Shown here piece after piece: positions 43,113-50,599 of a stretch of DNA of 64,000 nt. The stretch is taken from assembly GCF_036924535.1 (NCBI RefSeq), contig NZ_JAZHRT010000001.1:8556001-8620000 (forward strand), written 5' to 3'. Made by a program: the position numbers and the translations under genes. The notes under the pieces are model-generated. The model was not told the origin of the DNA and did no database searches. It saw only the letters and a program-made list of their open reading frames with translations. Numbering within the stretch: position 1 is the stretch's first letter; every line of letters begins with the position of its first letter. The stretch is from Bradyrhizobium sp. AZCC 2262 (GTDB lineage Bacteria; Pseudomonadota; Alphaproteobacteria; Rhizobiales; Xanthobacteraceae).

Positions 43113-45407
43113 TTATGACCGCTTCGCGAATGCCAGCGTGCGTTCGCAAAAACGATGAAGCTCCTGATCGTTGATTATTTCGGTCTGCCACGCGGGATTG
43201 GAGTCGTGATGAAACTTGTTCGTATATTCGAGGAGGTCTTGGAGTTCGTTCGCGTCAGCCTGGGTGAGAATTTGATTTTGTTGCCCGATGCGCTGCATGC
43301 ATTTATTGAGGAACGGCCCCAACAGTGAGTCTGGAGGGAAGTCCTCGGGATAAGCGACGCGCATGAATGATTCCAGGATAGGCCGCAGCGACTCCGCAAC
43401 CTCGCGTTCATCTGCGGCATTGTTAGAGCCAATATAATCAACGACCTTCGCATGCCGCTTGTCATGCTCAGTGATGGAATCCTGTTTTACATCCCACACA
43501 ACCAAGTTCGACCCGTCGCGGTCGCGGATGACTTTGATGGCTGCCCGGCCGATTCTGTCTGACTTCTCCCACATGGCGCATAGAAATGGCCGGGAGTGAG
43601 AGAGAACAACCACTTGGGCCACCTTGCCAATGAGCCGGTACATTTCCTGGATGGTTGTAAGCGACCGGTTCTCATCCAAACTTGTCATGGGATCGTCGAT
43701 AACAACAATCTTTTGGGCGAGCTGCGGATCGCGGTCAATTGAGGCAAAGAAAAACGCGAGGGCGAGCGTATTGCGATCTCCCGCGCTGAGCGTGTTCTTG
43801 AATGCGGGAGCGCCCGGATCGCCCGTGAGCGGTACCGCCACGTTGTCGATAATGACGTTGTAGGTGCAGGAAGAGCCGCCGCGATTGTTCACAGACTCGA
43901 CTGCACCGAGCCGAAACCCTGCCCCAAACTTCCTCAGGTAATCGTTGATAGCTGCCTCATATGCAGGGAATACAGTCGCACGGTACGTTTCCAACGCCTC
44001 ACGAGCTTTGTCCCGCAGACCTTCCGTAGCCTTCTTTGCCGCCTTCTCAGCCAGGTAGTCCGCGCACAGGGGAGCAACCGTCGGACTGTGCCGGGCCTCG
44101 GCAGCTTTGAGCTTTTCAAGATCGCCGGTGAGTGTCGCAACATTCGCCGTCGCGGCCTTTTCTTTCACGATCTTGATTTGCTCATTGAGCGCGGTAAGCG
44201 TCGACGACGTCGCTGCAACGGTGGCGCGAAGGGTGTCGTAGTCAGCAATTACCTTCAGCGTATCGGCAGAGAGTTCGTACGGCTCCAGCGGCGCCGATTT
44301 CTTCTTTTGCAGGTCGCCGTAAACCGCTTCGCGGGCAACTTTCCACGCGCGCGCAACAGCGGCAGTATCGACGGAGAAATCCGGAACGACCGTAAAGTCT
44401 TTCCAGAACTGCTTGCGTTGCTCCCACACGCGAACGTCTCGCTCGAATGCGGCGGGTACGTCGCCGTCGTGGGCCATGCGGGCTTCCCGGATCACGCGTT
44501 CAATCGATTGAATGAGCGCCGTGTAGCTCTCGCTGAAATATGCTTGGTAGTGCTTGATGAGTGGGGAGCCGCCCAAATCCTGTGCGCAGAACGGACACGC
44601 CGCATGATCGCTGGCGGCCGGGATGCGGTGCATACCGTCGCCGACCCAACGCTCTCCTCCTTCGCCGATGGCAGCGAAGTGCTTTTTCACAAGTTCGGCC
44701 GCTTTTGCCTCAAGGCCTGGAAGATCACGCTTTAGCAGTTGGTTCAATGCGGTGGTATCAAACGCCGGCAACGCGATAGCCGCAAAATCCTGTTCCCGGT
44801 GCACCTTATCCGATGCTTGCGCAGCGGAGAGACTGCGGGCGGCTGCGGTGATTGCTTCGGCTATATTCGGAACCACTTTCAAAGCGCAGAACGCGTCAAC
44901 GGTAAGCGACCCGCGCGCGGCGGCCGGGATCGCATTTTCTCGCGCGCGGAGCTCCTTGTTGTGGTCCTCGACTTTGGCGGCATGGGCCTGGACGGCTGCA
45001 TTCAGCGTCACGCCCTGCGCACCCAGGATGAGCTCGTGCAAGTTCTGCCGATGTCCGGCCTCGATATCGATTCCGGAGCAGACGTTCTGTGCCACGAACG
45101 CGTCATCGAAGATGACAACGTCCGGAAGCGTCGCCGACCATGCACCGTTCTGGAAGATGCACGGATTAACCCCGGCGACGTTTACGACAACGTGCGGAGC
45201 GCTGGTCGCGGTAAGGCGTTTGCGCTCAAGGATATGCTGCGCATTTCCGTCACTCAGTGATCGGAGGATTGCGGCAATGGTTGTTTTTCCACGACCGTTT
45301 TCGGCAAATACGAGCGTCAGTTTTGAGAAGGGAAGCTGTCCTCCCGCATTTACCGAATCGAATTTGCCGACATTACGCAGCAGCTGAATACGTTCGACCA
45401 CAGACAT
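43113..45407 (-). CDS. AAA family ATPase with zinc hook (AAA_13 / RloC-PrrC-like)
   Basis: The 764-residue protein has Walker A FAENGRGKTTIAAILRSL (residues ~32-49), long coiled-coil arms around a CPFC zinc-hook motif (about residue 272), signature LSAGDRNTLALAFFFA (about 538) and Walker B KIVVIDDPMTSLDENRSL (about 560). The C terminus has YTNKFHHDSNPAWQTEII. This SMC/Rad50-like build is that of AAA_13 proteins such as RloC and PrrC, which include anticodon-nuclease defence factors. I cannot confirm an intact nuclease site. ATG 45407 is the family start. It lies behind a remnant of the HerA gene, in the same position as the HEPN-like cargo of the second module. Confidence 0.8.
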   Translation of the reverse strand: MSVVERIQLLRNVGKFDSVNAGGQLPFSKLTLVFAENGRGKTTIAAILRSLSDGNAQHILERKRLTATSAPHVVVNVAGVNPCIFQNGAWSATLPDVVIFDDAFVAQNVCSGIDIEAGHRQNLHELILGAQGVTLNAAVQAHAAKVEDHNKELRARENAIPAAARGSLTVDAFCALKVVPNIAEAITAAARSLSAAQASDKVHREQDFAAIALPAFDTTALNQLLKRDLPGLEAKAAELVKKHFAAIGEGGERWVGDGMHRIPAASDHAACPFCAQDLGGSPLIKHYQAYFSESYTALIQSIERVIREARMAHDGDVPAAFERDVRVWEQRKQFWKDFTVVPDFSVDTAAVARAWKVAREAVYGDLQKKKSAPLEPYELSADTLKVIADYDTLRATVAATSSTLTALNEQIKIVKEKAATANVATLTGDLEKLKAAEARHSPTVAPLCADYLAEKAAKKATEGLRDKAREALETYRATVFPAYEAAINDYLRKFGAGFRLGAVESVNNRGGSSCTYNVIIDNVAVPLTGDPGAPAFKNTLSAGDRNTLALAFFFASIDRDPQLAQKIVVIDDPMTSLDENRSLTTIQEMYRLIGKVAQVVVLSHSRPFLCAMWEKSDRIGRAAIKVIRDRDGSNLVVWDVKQDSITEHDKRHAKVVDYIGSNNAADEREVAESLRPILESFMRVAYPEDFPPDSLLGPFLNKCMQRIGQQNQILTQADANELQDLLEYTNKFHHDSNPAWQTEIINDQELHRFCERTLAFAKRS

Positions 45408-45465
45408 AGCCCCCAACAGTAGATTACCAAACGCAAATAGCAAATCGGTGCGAAGGCAACCTACG

Positions 45466-45555
45466 TCAACCGCCGCTCCCATACAAACGACTTTCGACGA
45501 TTCCTCGCGGACGGCCAAATCGCTCCCGGCTTTGCCTACGGATCGCCGCAGCGGC
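45466..45555 (-). pseudogene. C-terminal remnant of a second HerA/TraD-like gene
   Basis: Read on the minus strand, this encodes AAAAIRRQSRERFGRPRGIVESRLYGSGG and a TGA at 45466-45468. The intact HerA-like gene ends AAAIRRQSRERFGRPRQTIEGRLYGGT. The rest of the gene is absent: at about 45550 the remnant runs directly into the 3' end of a copy of the small convergent gene found at 50351-50599. This dates a duplication followed by deletion. Confidence 0.8.
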
Positions 45556-45601
45556 GATCTAGCTTCCGGGACGTTCGCGGATGCCCAAGTGCTCAAGAAA
45601 A
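45547..45601 (+). pseudogene. 3' remnant of the small convergent gene (second copy at 50513-50567)
   Basis: The + strand encodes RSGDLASGTFADAQVLKK, matching RSGDLSSGTFEDAQVLKK at the end of the intact gene at 50351-50599, with about 85% DNA identity over 55 bp. The join to the HerA remnant falls in a shared CGC-GCGGC stretch. Downstream it runs into the end of the PAS gene, just as the intact copy runs into the end of the S74 gene. Confidence 0.78.
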
Positions 45602-45604
45602 TGG

Positions 45605-46132
45605 TCAGCCCTGCAATGCCGGTATGTCATTCTCTCCCTTGAGCAGTTGGTTTTCCTTTTTGAGCTCCACCATCTTCAATTCTCGATCCATCATGAGGAC
45701 ATTCATACGGGTCAGCTCATCGACCGAGGTCTTCAATTTTTCTTCCATTGTTTTCTTCTCGGCAATGTTCGTAAACTCTAGAAAAATAGAGTCCTTCGAC
45801 AGCACGTGTATTTGCGAATAGAAAGTCGCTTCGGGAAGTACGGCATCTCCGGGATAGTGCACTTCGCCCAAATCCTTGTTTTCACCTCGCTTCAAGATAT
45901 CCGCGTATTGCTCAAGGAAACCCGTCGCGCGCAATCCGGGTATCATGTCGACTAAACGCTTACCTATCATTTGCTCTATGGTGAGCGTCATTCTCGTTGC
46001 TTCCAGGGCCGCGCGATTCATAGCGAGCGTGGTGAAGCTGGTTGGGTCTTCGGGATTTTCAAGTCGCCATACGGTGATGCCTACATGCAAGCCGTCGAAG
46101 ATGTCTCGATACAAGTTTGGCATTGGCTCCAT
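45605..46132 (-). CDS. PAS-domain protein with short coiled-coil tail
   Basis: The 175-residue protein has one PAS domain (LYRDIFDGLHVGITVWRLENPEDPTSFTTLAMNRAALEATRMTLTIEQMIGKRLVDMIPGL..., then IHVLSKDSIFLEFTNIAEKKTMEEKL) and a coiled coil with RELKMVELKKENQLLK. In sensor kinases this linker would lead to a kinase domain, which is absent here. The tail is of a kind I associate with PAS proteins of Parcubacteria-type genomes (inference). A perfect palindrome and a motif shared with the S74 gene lie upstream. The start could also be 46123. Confidence 0.75.
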   Translation of the reverse strand: MEPMPNLYRDIFDGLHVGITVWRLENPEDPTSFTTLAMNRAALEATRMTLTIEQMIGKRLVDMIPGLRATGFLEQYADILKRGENKDLGEVHYPGDAVLPEATFYSQIHVLSKDSIFLEFTNIAEKKTMEEKLKTSVDELTRMNVLMMDRELKMVELKKENQLLKGENDIPALQG

Positions 46133-46220
46133 AGATGATGGAAAAATTGTAGCATGCACTGTTGATTGAACTGCTATTGATGTCAAAAAATAGCCAAACA
46201 GTCGCTCGCAATGGAGTTGG

Positions 46221-46244
46221 TCGATCTAATGCAGGTTAGATCGA
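46221..46244. promoter_or_regulatory. perfect inverted repeat upstream of the PAS gene
   Basis: TCGATCTAA (46221-46229) and TTAGATCGA (46236-46244) pair perfectly over 9 bp with a 6-base loop, about 90 bp upstream of the PAS start. It could be an operator or an RNA hairpin in the leader. No T-run follows on either strand. Confidence 0.55.
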
Positions 46245-46264
46245 TGGGGAAGAGGTGGCGGCCG

Positions 46265-46310
46265 TGGAAAGCAAAGACGCGGCCTAGGAAGCGGCAGTGA
46301 TAACGACGGC
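46265..46310. repeat. 46-bp motif, copy A (also at 56522-56568)
   Basis: The segment from TGGAAAGCAA to CGACGGC contains CCTAGGAAGCGGCAGTGATA, identical in both copies, and differs at only a few positions elsewhere. It lies 130-180 bp upstream of the PAS gene. Copy B has the same orientation upstream of the S74 gene, so it marks the same edge of both modules. Confidence 0.8.
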
Positions 46311-46372
46311 TATTCGTGGTGTGGGACAAACTCCGTCTACCTGTACGAAGTCTCGTCGTAGTTATTTTCGTC

Positions 46373-47344
46373 CTATTTCTGAGACGATTTATTCTTTCGG
46401 TGCCGCTTCAAAAGAGCACTCAATTGTTGCGCCCAACCATCTCGATGCTCAATTCGCTCGAAACCATCGCGAGGGCCTCTCAGAAGGTCGACGCGACTTC
46501 GGCGACTCAACGTCTCCCAACCCTCGAACATCACGTAGAGCGCATTTCCGTACGCAAGATTTTCGAAAGCGACGAAATCGTCTTCAAATTTTGCACCGAA
46601 GTACCGAAGAAATCCGCTTGTGCCAGCAATGTACGCTGCAGGTTTGTACCGTGCCATCACTTTCAGCCGTTCTTCCATGGTCTTTTTCTGGTCCTCGGTT
46701 ATGCGGCGTTTGCCCAACAATATGCGTTTGACAACTTCATCGATGGTGCCTGGCGGCAGAATTTCCCAATCGACTCGTACAGTCGCCATGTATTCGGCAA
46801 GAGTGGCGGCGCTCGGGAAGACATCCGCCGCGCCGACGTTCTCTTGAAGAATATTCAAGTTGTAGAGAAGGTCCGCATCAAACGAGCTCGATCGCTTGCT
46901 CAAAACCTGATCGACGGCAAATTTCAAAACGTATTCGTCATTGGGAAGCGTCTCTAGCAGTTCGATCGAAAGCTCGACTTCTTTGGGCGGCAGAAAATCT
47001 CGCTGGTAGACCAAGCGAGTAGTCGAGTGAGTGTGCGAACCTTTTGACCAGTCACCCCAGTTCGGCGTTTCCCAAGTGTCTGTGCGCGTTACCTTTGGCA
47101 AATGTTTCAGGAGAATATCTTTGCCTTCAATGTTGGCTTTCGAGTAGCTGCCGGCGCTAGGTTTAGGCACGAATGGTTTCGGTAAAGTGAGCGACCCATC
47201 CACGAGCTTCACTCCCAAGGAAGCATATCGAGGGAGTTCATCGTGTTTTAGGCGTTTAACGCAAGCCACCACAATGTCATCCAATTCAAACGAATGTATC
47301 CGGTTAAGAGTATCCTGCGGTACCTTGCGAATATTTTTCTTCAT
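46373..47344 (-). CDS. hypothetical protein, last gene of the HerA operon
   Basis: The 323-residue soluble protein (KKNIRKVPQDTLNRIHSFELDDIVVACVKRLKHDELPRYASLGV...) has no domain I recognise. It contains a Lys/Arg-rich middle (VVKRILLGKRRITEDQKKTMEERLKVMARY) and an aromatic patch (YFGAKFEDDFVAFENLAYGNALYVMFEGW). It starts 6 bp after the stop of the HEPN-like gene, so the three genes from 49320 down form one operon. It may be an effector or partner of the HEPN-like protein. Confidence 0.6.
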   Translation of the reverse strand: MKKNIRKVPQDTLNRIHSFELDDIVVACVKRLKHDELPRYASLGVKLVDGSLTLPKPFVPKPSAGSYSKANIEGKDILLKHLPKVTRTDTWETPNWGDWSKGSHTHSTTRLVYQRDFLPPKEVELSIELLETLPNDEYVLKFAVDQVLSKRSSSFDADLLYNLNILQENVGAADVFPSAATLAEYMATVRVDWEILPPGTIDEVVKRILLGKRRITEDQKKTMEERLKVMARYKPAAYIAGTSGFLRYFGAKFEDDFVAFENLAYGNALYVMFEGWETLSRRSRVDLLRGPRDGFERIEHRDGWAQQLSALLKRHRKNKSSQK

Positions 47345-47350
47345 ATCGTC

Positions 47351-48082
47351 CTATGAAAATGTTCTGTCTGTAAAATCACGCGTGGCGTCCAGAGCACGTA
47401 GCAAGAGCATCGACACGTGGGCTCTGCGCGTGCTGGCCATGCTCTCGTCTAAAGGGATGTTGCGTATCTTCCACTGACTCGCCGGGGCCTCTGCCGAACC
47501 AATCGACAAAAAGAAGGTACGGCCGGGCGCACTCCTGTGCGTCAGTACATTCCGTATCTCTCGGTATTCCTTAAAGGCATTGTCGCCATAAATGCCTGAC
47601 ATGGATGCAACGATTGCGTCTCCTGGAAATGCCCTGGAGTATGCATCTATGGTTCGGGCTGGAGTTACGCGTTGCTGATCGGCAGCGGTCGTAAGGGGAA
47701 AGAGCGTCGGCTTTACCAATGCGCCGATTGCAAACATCCCATAGAAAAATGCCTCAAAAACTGAAAATCCATTGCTAAAGAAGCCAAATAGCGCTCGCTC
47801 CTGATTGTAGCGTTCGACCGCGGGCGGGGATGAACCATGTTTCTTGAGGGAGCCCGTGAACGTCTCCCCGTCGTCCACCAAGCTCAGATAACGATAGGAA
47901 ATCGCGTTCCACGCGCCAGCAAAATGAATGTAGAGGTCGTTTTGGGTTTGGGCGAACGGTTGGATCCTGCGCTGGACAGCCTCAAACGACGCGACGGGAA
48001 AGTCGCGTGGCATAACGAGGCCATTTACGGAAAGCGGCTCAGCCGATTCGCTCATGGCGGGAGTATAGCGCGCAGCACTCAT
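47351..48082 (-). CDS. HEPN-like protein coupled to the HerA-like ATPase
   Basis: The 243-residue, mainly helical protein contains EYREIRNVLTHRSAPGR, where RNVLTH fits the R-x4-6-H signature of HEPN ribonucleases. The upstream helices (GFFSNGFSVFEAFFYGMFAIGAL) would form the bundle. The start ATG overlaps the HerA stop (ATGA), which decides 48082 over the internal ATG at 48055. HEPN proteins act as RNases in toxin-antitoxin and antiviral systems; the assignment rests on one motif and fold pattern. Confidence 0.55.
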   Translation of the reverse strand: MSAARYTPAMSESAEPLSVNGLVMPRDFPVASFEAVQRRIQPFAQTQNDLYIHFAGAWNAISYRYLSLVDDGETFTGSLKKHGSSPPAVERYNQERALFGFFSNGFSVFEAFFYGMFAIGALVKPTLFPLTTAADQQRVTPARTIDAYSRAFPGDAIVASMSGIYGDNAFKEYREIRNVLTHRSAPGRTFFLSIGSAEAPASQWKIRNIPLDESMASTRRAHVSMLLLRALDATRDFTDRTFS

Positions 48083-49320
48083 GTCCCGCCATACAGTCTG
48101 CCTTCAATCGTTTGCCGGGGCCGTCCGAATCGCTCTCGGCTTTGCCGCCGGATCGCCGCGGCACTACCGCGCGCAGGAAACAGTTTCGGTTCGACACTGA
48201 TTCGGTTCCGGCCGCCATCTGACCGGCGCACCCACGCCGTGAACGGCATCTGATCAGTCAGTCCGCCCGGCTCCATCGGATGCAGTTCCGGTGCGAGTAT
48301 TTTCGCGTCGGTGCTGCCGACGCGGAAGACGACGAGCGAGCCCGCGTTGCCGAGCACGGCCGCTCGCACGATCGCCGCGACCTGGTCAAGAAACTGGTTC
48401 ACGAGAGTGAAGCGGAGTTTGAACTTTCTGCTTTCGCTGAGCAACGTCGCGAAGGTATCTGAGCTGAACGTCTGAAATTCATCGACGTGGATGTGAAAGG
48501 GAACACGATCCTCCGGCGGCAACGATCCGCGCTCCATCGCGATCAGCTGCAGGTGCGATACCAGAAGCGACCCGAGCAAGTTCGATGCCTGCTCGCCGAT
48601 CGTACCCTTCGCGAGGTTCGCGATGAGGATGCGCCGTCTGTTCATTGCGAATGACAGATCAAGCCGGGGATCGAGCTGGCCGAGGATCACGCGCAGTTGC
48701 GGCGACGCCGCAAACTGGCCGGCCTTGTTGAGGATCGGTGCAGCCGCCTCGTTGCGGAACGCAACCGGATAGTTCGGGTATTCCTCGAACCAGAACCGTC
48801 GCGTCTCCGGATCGCGGACGCGATCAATGACGCGGGAGCGAAAGAGATCATCCGTGTACAGGCGGGGAAGATCGATCAAGGTCGCGTGCGGCCGGGAGAT
48901 GAGCGCCGCGACGCCATGATAAAGGAAGTGCTCCAGGCGCGGGCCCCACGAGTCGGCCCACAGATGCCGGAAAGCCGATACGATGCCGGCGGTCGCGAGC
49001 GCGCGCCGCTCCGGCGCGATCCTAGTCGCCGGATTGAAGCCCACCGGCCGATCAATATCCGTCGCGTCGAGATAGCACACGTCATTGATCCGCGACGGGG
49101 GAATGGCATCAAGAATATCGAGCGCGAGGTCGCCGTGCGGATCGATCACGGCGACGCCCTGTCCGGAGAGGATGTCGCCCATGGCGAGATTGAACATGAG
49201 GGTCGACTTGCCGCTGCCGGACTTGCCGATGATGTAGAGGTGGCGCTCGCGCTCATCTGGCGAGAATCCGACGCCGTGACCGGCGGCTGTTGTCCCAACC
49301 GAAAAAGTCTCGTGTTCCAT
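48079..49320 (-). CDS. HerA/TraD-like DNA-translocating ATPase
   Basis: The 413-residue protein begins EHETFSVGTTAAGHGVGFSPDERERHLYIIGKSGSGKST, with Walker A at residues ~31-40. It continues with AVIDPHGDLALDILDAIPPSRINDVCYLDATDIDRPVGFNPA and has Walker B VPFHIHVDEFQTFSSDTFATLLSESRKFKLRFTLVNQFLDQ. These are hallmarks of VirD4/TraD coupling proteins with a HerA core. It lacks a membrane anchor. ATG 49320 begins the conserved domain; the upstream frame overlaps structured non-coding DNA. It heads a three-gene operon. A deleted paralogue remains at 45466-45555. Confidence 0.83.
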   Translation of the reverse strand: MEHETFSVGTTAAGHGVGFSPDERERHLYIIGKSGSGKSTLMFNLAMGDILSGQGVAVIDPHGDLALDILDAIPPSRINDVCYLDATDIDRPVGFNPATRIAPERRALATAGIVSAFRHLWADSWGPRLEHFLYHGVAALISRPHATLIDLPRLYTDDLFRSRVIDRVRDPETRRFWFEEYPNYPVAFRNEAAAPILNKAGQFAASPQLRVILGQLDPRLDLSFAMNRRRILIANLAKGTIGEQASNLLGSLLVSHLQLIAMERGSLPPEDRVPFHIHVDEFQTFSSDTFATLLSESRKFKLRFTLVNQFLDQVAAIVRAAVLGNAGSLVVFRVGSTDAKILAPELHPMEPGGLTDQMPFTAWVRRSDGGRNRISVEPKLFPARGSAAAIRRQSRERFGRPRQTIEGRLYGGT

Positions 49321-49349
49321 AGCGCCGCGCCAGCCCCCGGTGAAAACCT

Positions 49350-49876
49350 GTGCTGCGTGGCAGCACGCGTTTGCCGTCTGTGCACCGGTCAGTCTGGGTG
49401 TTGGACTGGTGCGGCTCGCCGAGCGACCTGTGGTGGGGTGTAGTCGGTGAACTACCCGGGGCTGTCGCCACGCCCTGAATGCGCGTGGATAGGTCCATTG
49501 TACCTCGTCGGCGTGCGACAGCCGTGTGTGCATTGGCGCTCACGCGCCCGTCAGAACGGGCGAGGACCAGGTCCGAGCTTTTGTAGCCCGCCCCCGCGTT
49601 GTCGGAGGCAAAACGCCGAAGGCCGTATCGGACGTGTTCGATAGCCCGGAGCGAAGCGAGGACTATCGTGACATGTTCGAAAACGGCCAAGGGAGACCCG
49701 GAGGGCGTTTTGTCGTACGGCGAAGCCGGCCGACCCCGGGCCGCCAGCCCGCCGGCTTACGCGCCCCACAGCGCGATGCCGGCCGCCGCCAGCCTCGATT
49801 AATGGGACATGCGTTCTAGCATGTCTTATCGAGGTGGCGGCCCGGGGTCGGGCGGCAAGCCCGACAACGCGGGGGC
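49350..49876 (+). ncRNA. large highly structured non-coding region, candidate RNA
   Basis: Non-overlapping helices tile this stretch. Hairpins: 49350-49366, 49382-49412, 49460-49523 (enclosing 49468-49488) and 49545-49562. A ~290-nt domain follows, closed by a 16-bp perfect stem (49590-49605 with 49861-49876). Inside it are arm P2 (49609-49617/49704-49712, 49621-49626/49683-49688, 49632-49644/49663-49676) and arm P3 (17 bp perfect, 49730-49746/49835-49851). P3 branches into 49751-49783 and 49793-49834. G-U pairs occur in three helices if read on the + strand and would be C-A mismatches on the other. No coding frame is credible. A single-strand DNA function (oriT-like) is the alternative. The exact ends are not known. 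Confidence 0.6.
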
Positions 49877-50030
49877 ATATGAGCTTGTATTCACGCGATT
49901 TTCACTCGTCGCACAGGTACAAGTCAGTCGTACCCCTCTCGTACCGTTGACGATTGAATATAGGGATGGTGTCGCGGACTATTGGACGCCAGGTGTTCAA
50001 TAGCCCGCAGTCGTTTTCGCGCGTTCTAAC
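49877..50030. other. gap between the structured region and the Zn-ribbon gene
   Basis: About 150 bp of lower-GC DNA with no gene. It probably holds no more than spacer, because the next gene points toward it and ends here. Confidence 0.3.
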
Positions 50031-50297
50031 TCAGCGAGCCGCGACACGTACCGCAGTCGGTGGCGGCTCGAAGATCACGTTTACGTCCGTGCTGCCGCAG
50101 CGTGGGCACATGAGGCGGCTTCCCAGCCTGCCGAGAGGGAAGCGAAGGCCTTTGGCCCAAACCAGTGTCTGCATGTCGAGTTCGGCCTGGAAGTCGCACC
50201 GCTGGAGCCGCGTCGGCGTCTCCACGGTGCCACGGAGGCAGCGGGCGCGGACGCGCCAGCTGAGCCGATATGCCTCGCCGAGGGTCTCGATTGACAT
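50031..50297 (-). CDS. small zinc-ribbon protein
   Basis: The 88-residue protein SIETLGEAYRLSWRVRARCLRGTVE...CDFQAELDMQTLVWAKGLRFPLGRLGSRLMCPRCGSTDVNVIFEPPP ends with a CPRCGS zinc knuckle. I recognise it as a small protein common in Bradyrhizobium and related islands, of unknown function. It is divergent from the 50351-50599 gene with 53 bp between the starts, another familiar arrangement. ATG 50297 gives the family start. Confidence 0.72.
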   Translation of the reverse strand: MSIETLGEAYRLSWRVRARCLRGTVETPTRLQRCDFQAELDMQTLVWAKGLRFPLGRLGSRLMCPRCGSTDVNVIFEPPPTAVRVAAR

Positions 50298-50350
50298 GAG
50301 AACAGAAAGAGAACAATATCGCGGCCTGGTCAAGATGGTGAGTGGCAGTC

Positions 50351-50599
50351 ATGGCCGACATCACCTATTTCGTCGCGCTGCCATTCGTGGCGGCCGATGA
50401 CGGTGTTGCGCCCGGTGAACCGGTCGAATGCCTGAGCGCGAGCGCTGCGATCTTGCACGCGGAGTATCTGTCGCGCCGGGAGGGTATCGTCGGATCGATC
50501 GCATTTAGTCGCAGCGGCGACCTATCCTCCGGGACGTTTGAGGACGCCCAGGTGCTCAAGAAATTCGGCGACGCGCCGGATGATTTGAGCGTTCTTTAA
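50351..50599 (+). CDS. small conserved rhizobial protein
   Basis: The 82-residue protein ADITYFVALPFVAADDGVAPGEPVECLSASAAILHAEYLSRREGIVGSIAFSRSGDLSSGTFEDAQVLKKFGDAPDDL belongs to a small family I know from Rhizobiales genomes (PGEPxEC...AxxRAExLSR...GAIAFSRxGD...DAxVLxKFG...PDDL); function unknown. Its stop TAA overlaps the S74 stop on the other strand. A 3' remnant of a second copy exists at 45547-45601, beside the PAS gene. Confidence 0.75.
   Translation: MADITYFVALPFVAADDGVAPGEPVECLSASAAILHAEYLSRREGIVGSIAFSRSGDLSSGTFEDAQVLKKFGDAPDDLSVL

Noticed and set aside
49459..49524. GTGCGAC at 49514 recalls the 5' end of a group II intron.
   Set aside because: No domain V hairpin, no intron-encoded reverse transcriptase and no correct 3' end were found; the segment pairs better within the local hairpin 49460-49523.
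49590..49876. Inverted repeats flanking a structured block suggest a retron msr-msd.
   Set aside because: No reverse transcriptase gene is present nearby, and the branched layout does not match the msr-msd order.
49590..49876. Integron attC site or gene-cassette array.
   Set aside because: No integron integrase and no RYYYAAC/GTTRRRY core sites; the palindromes are GC-rich perfect stems, unlike attC.
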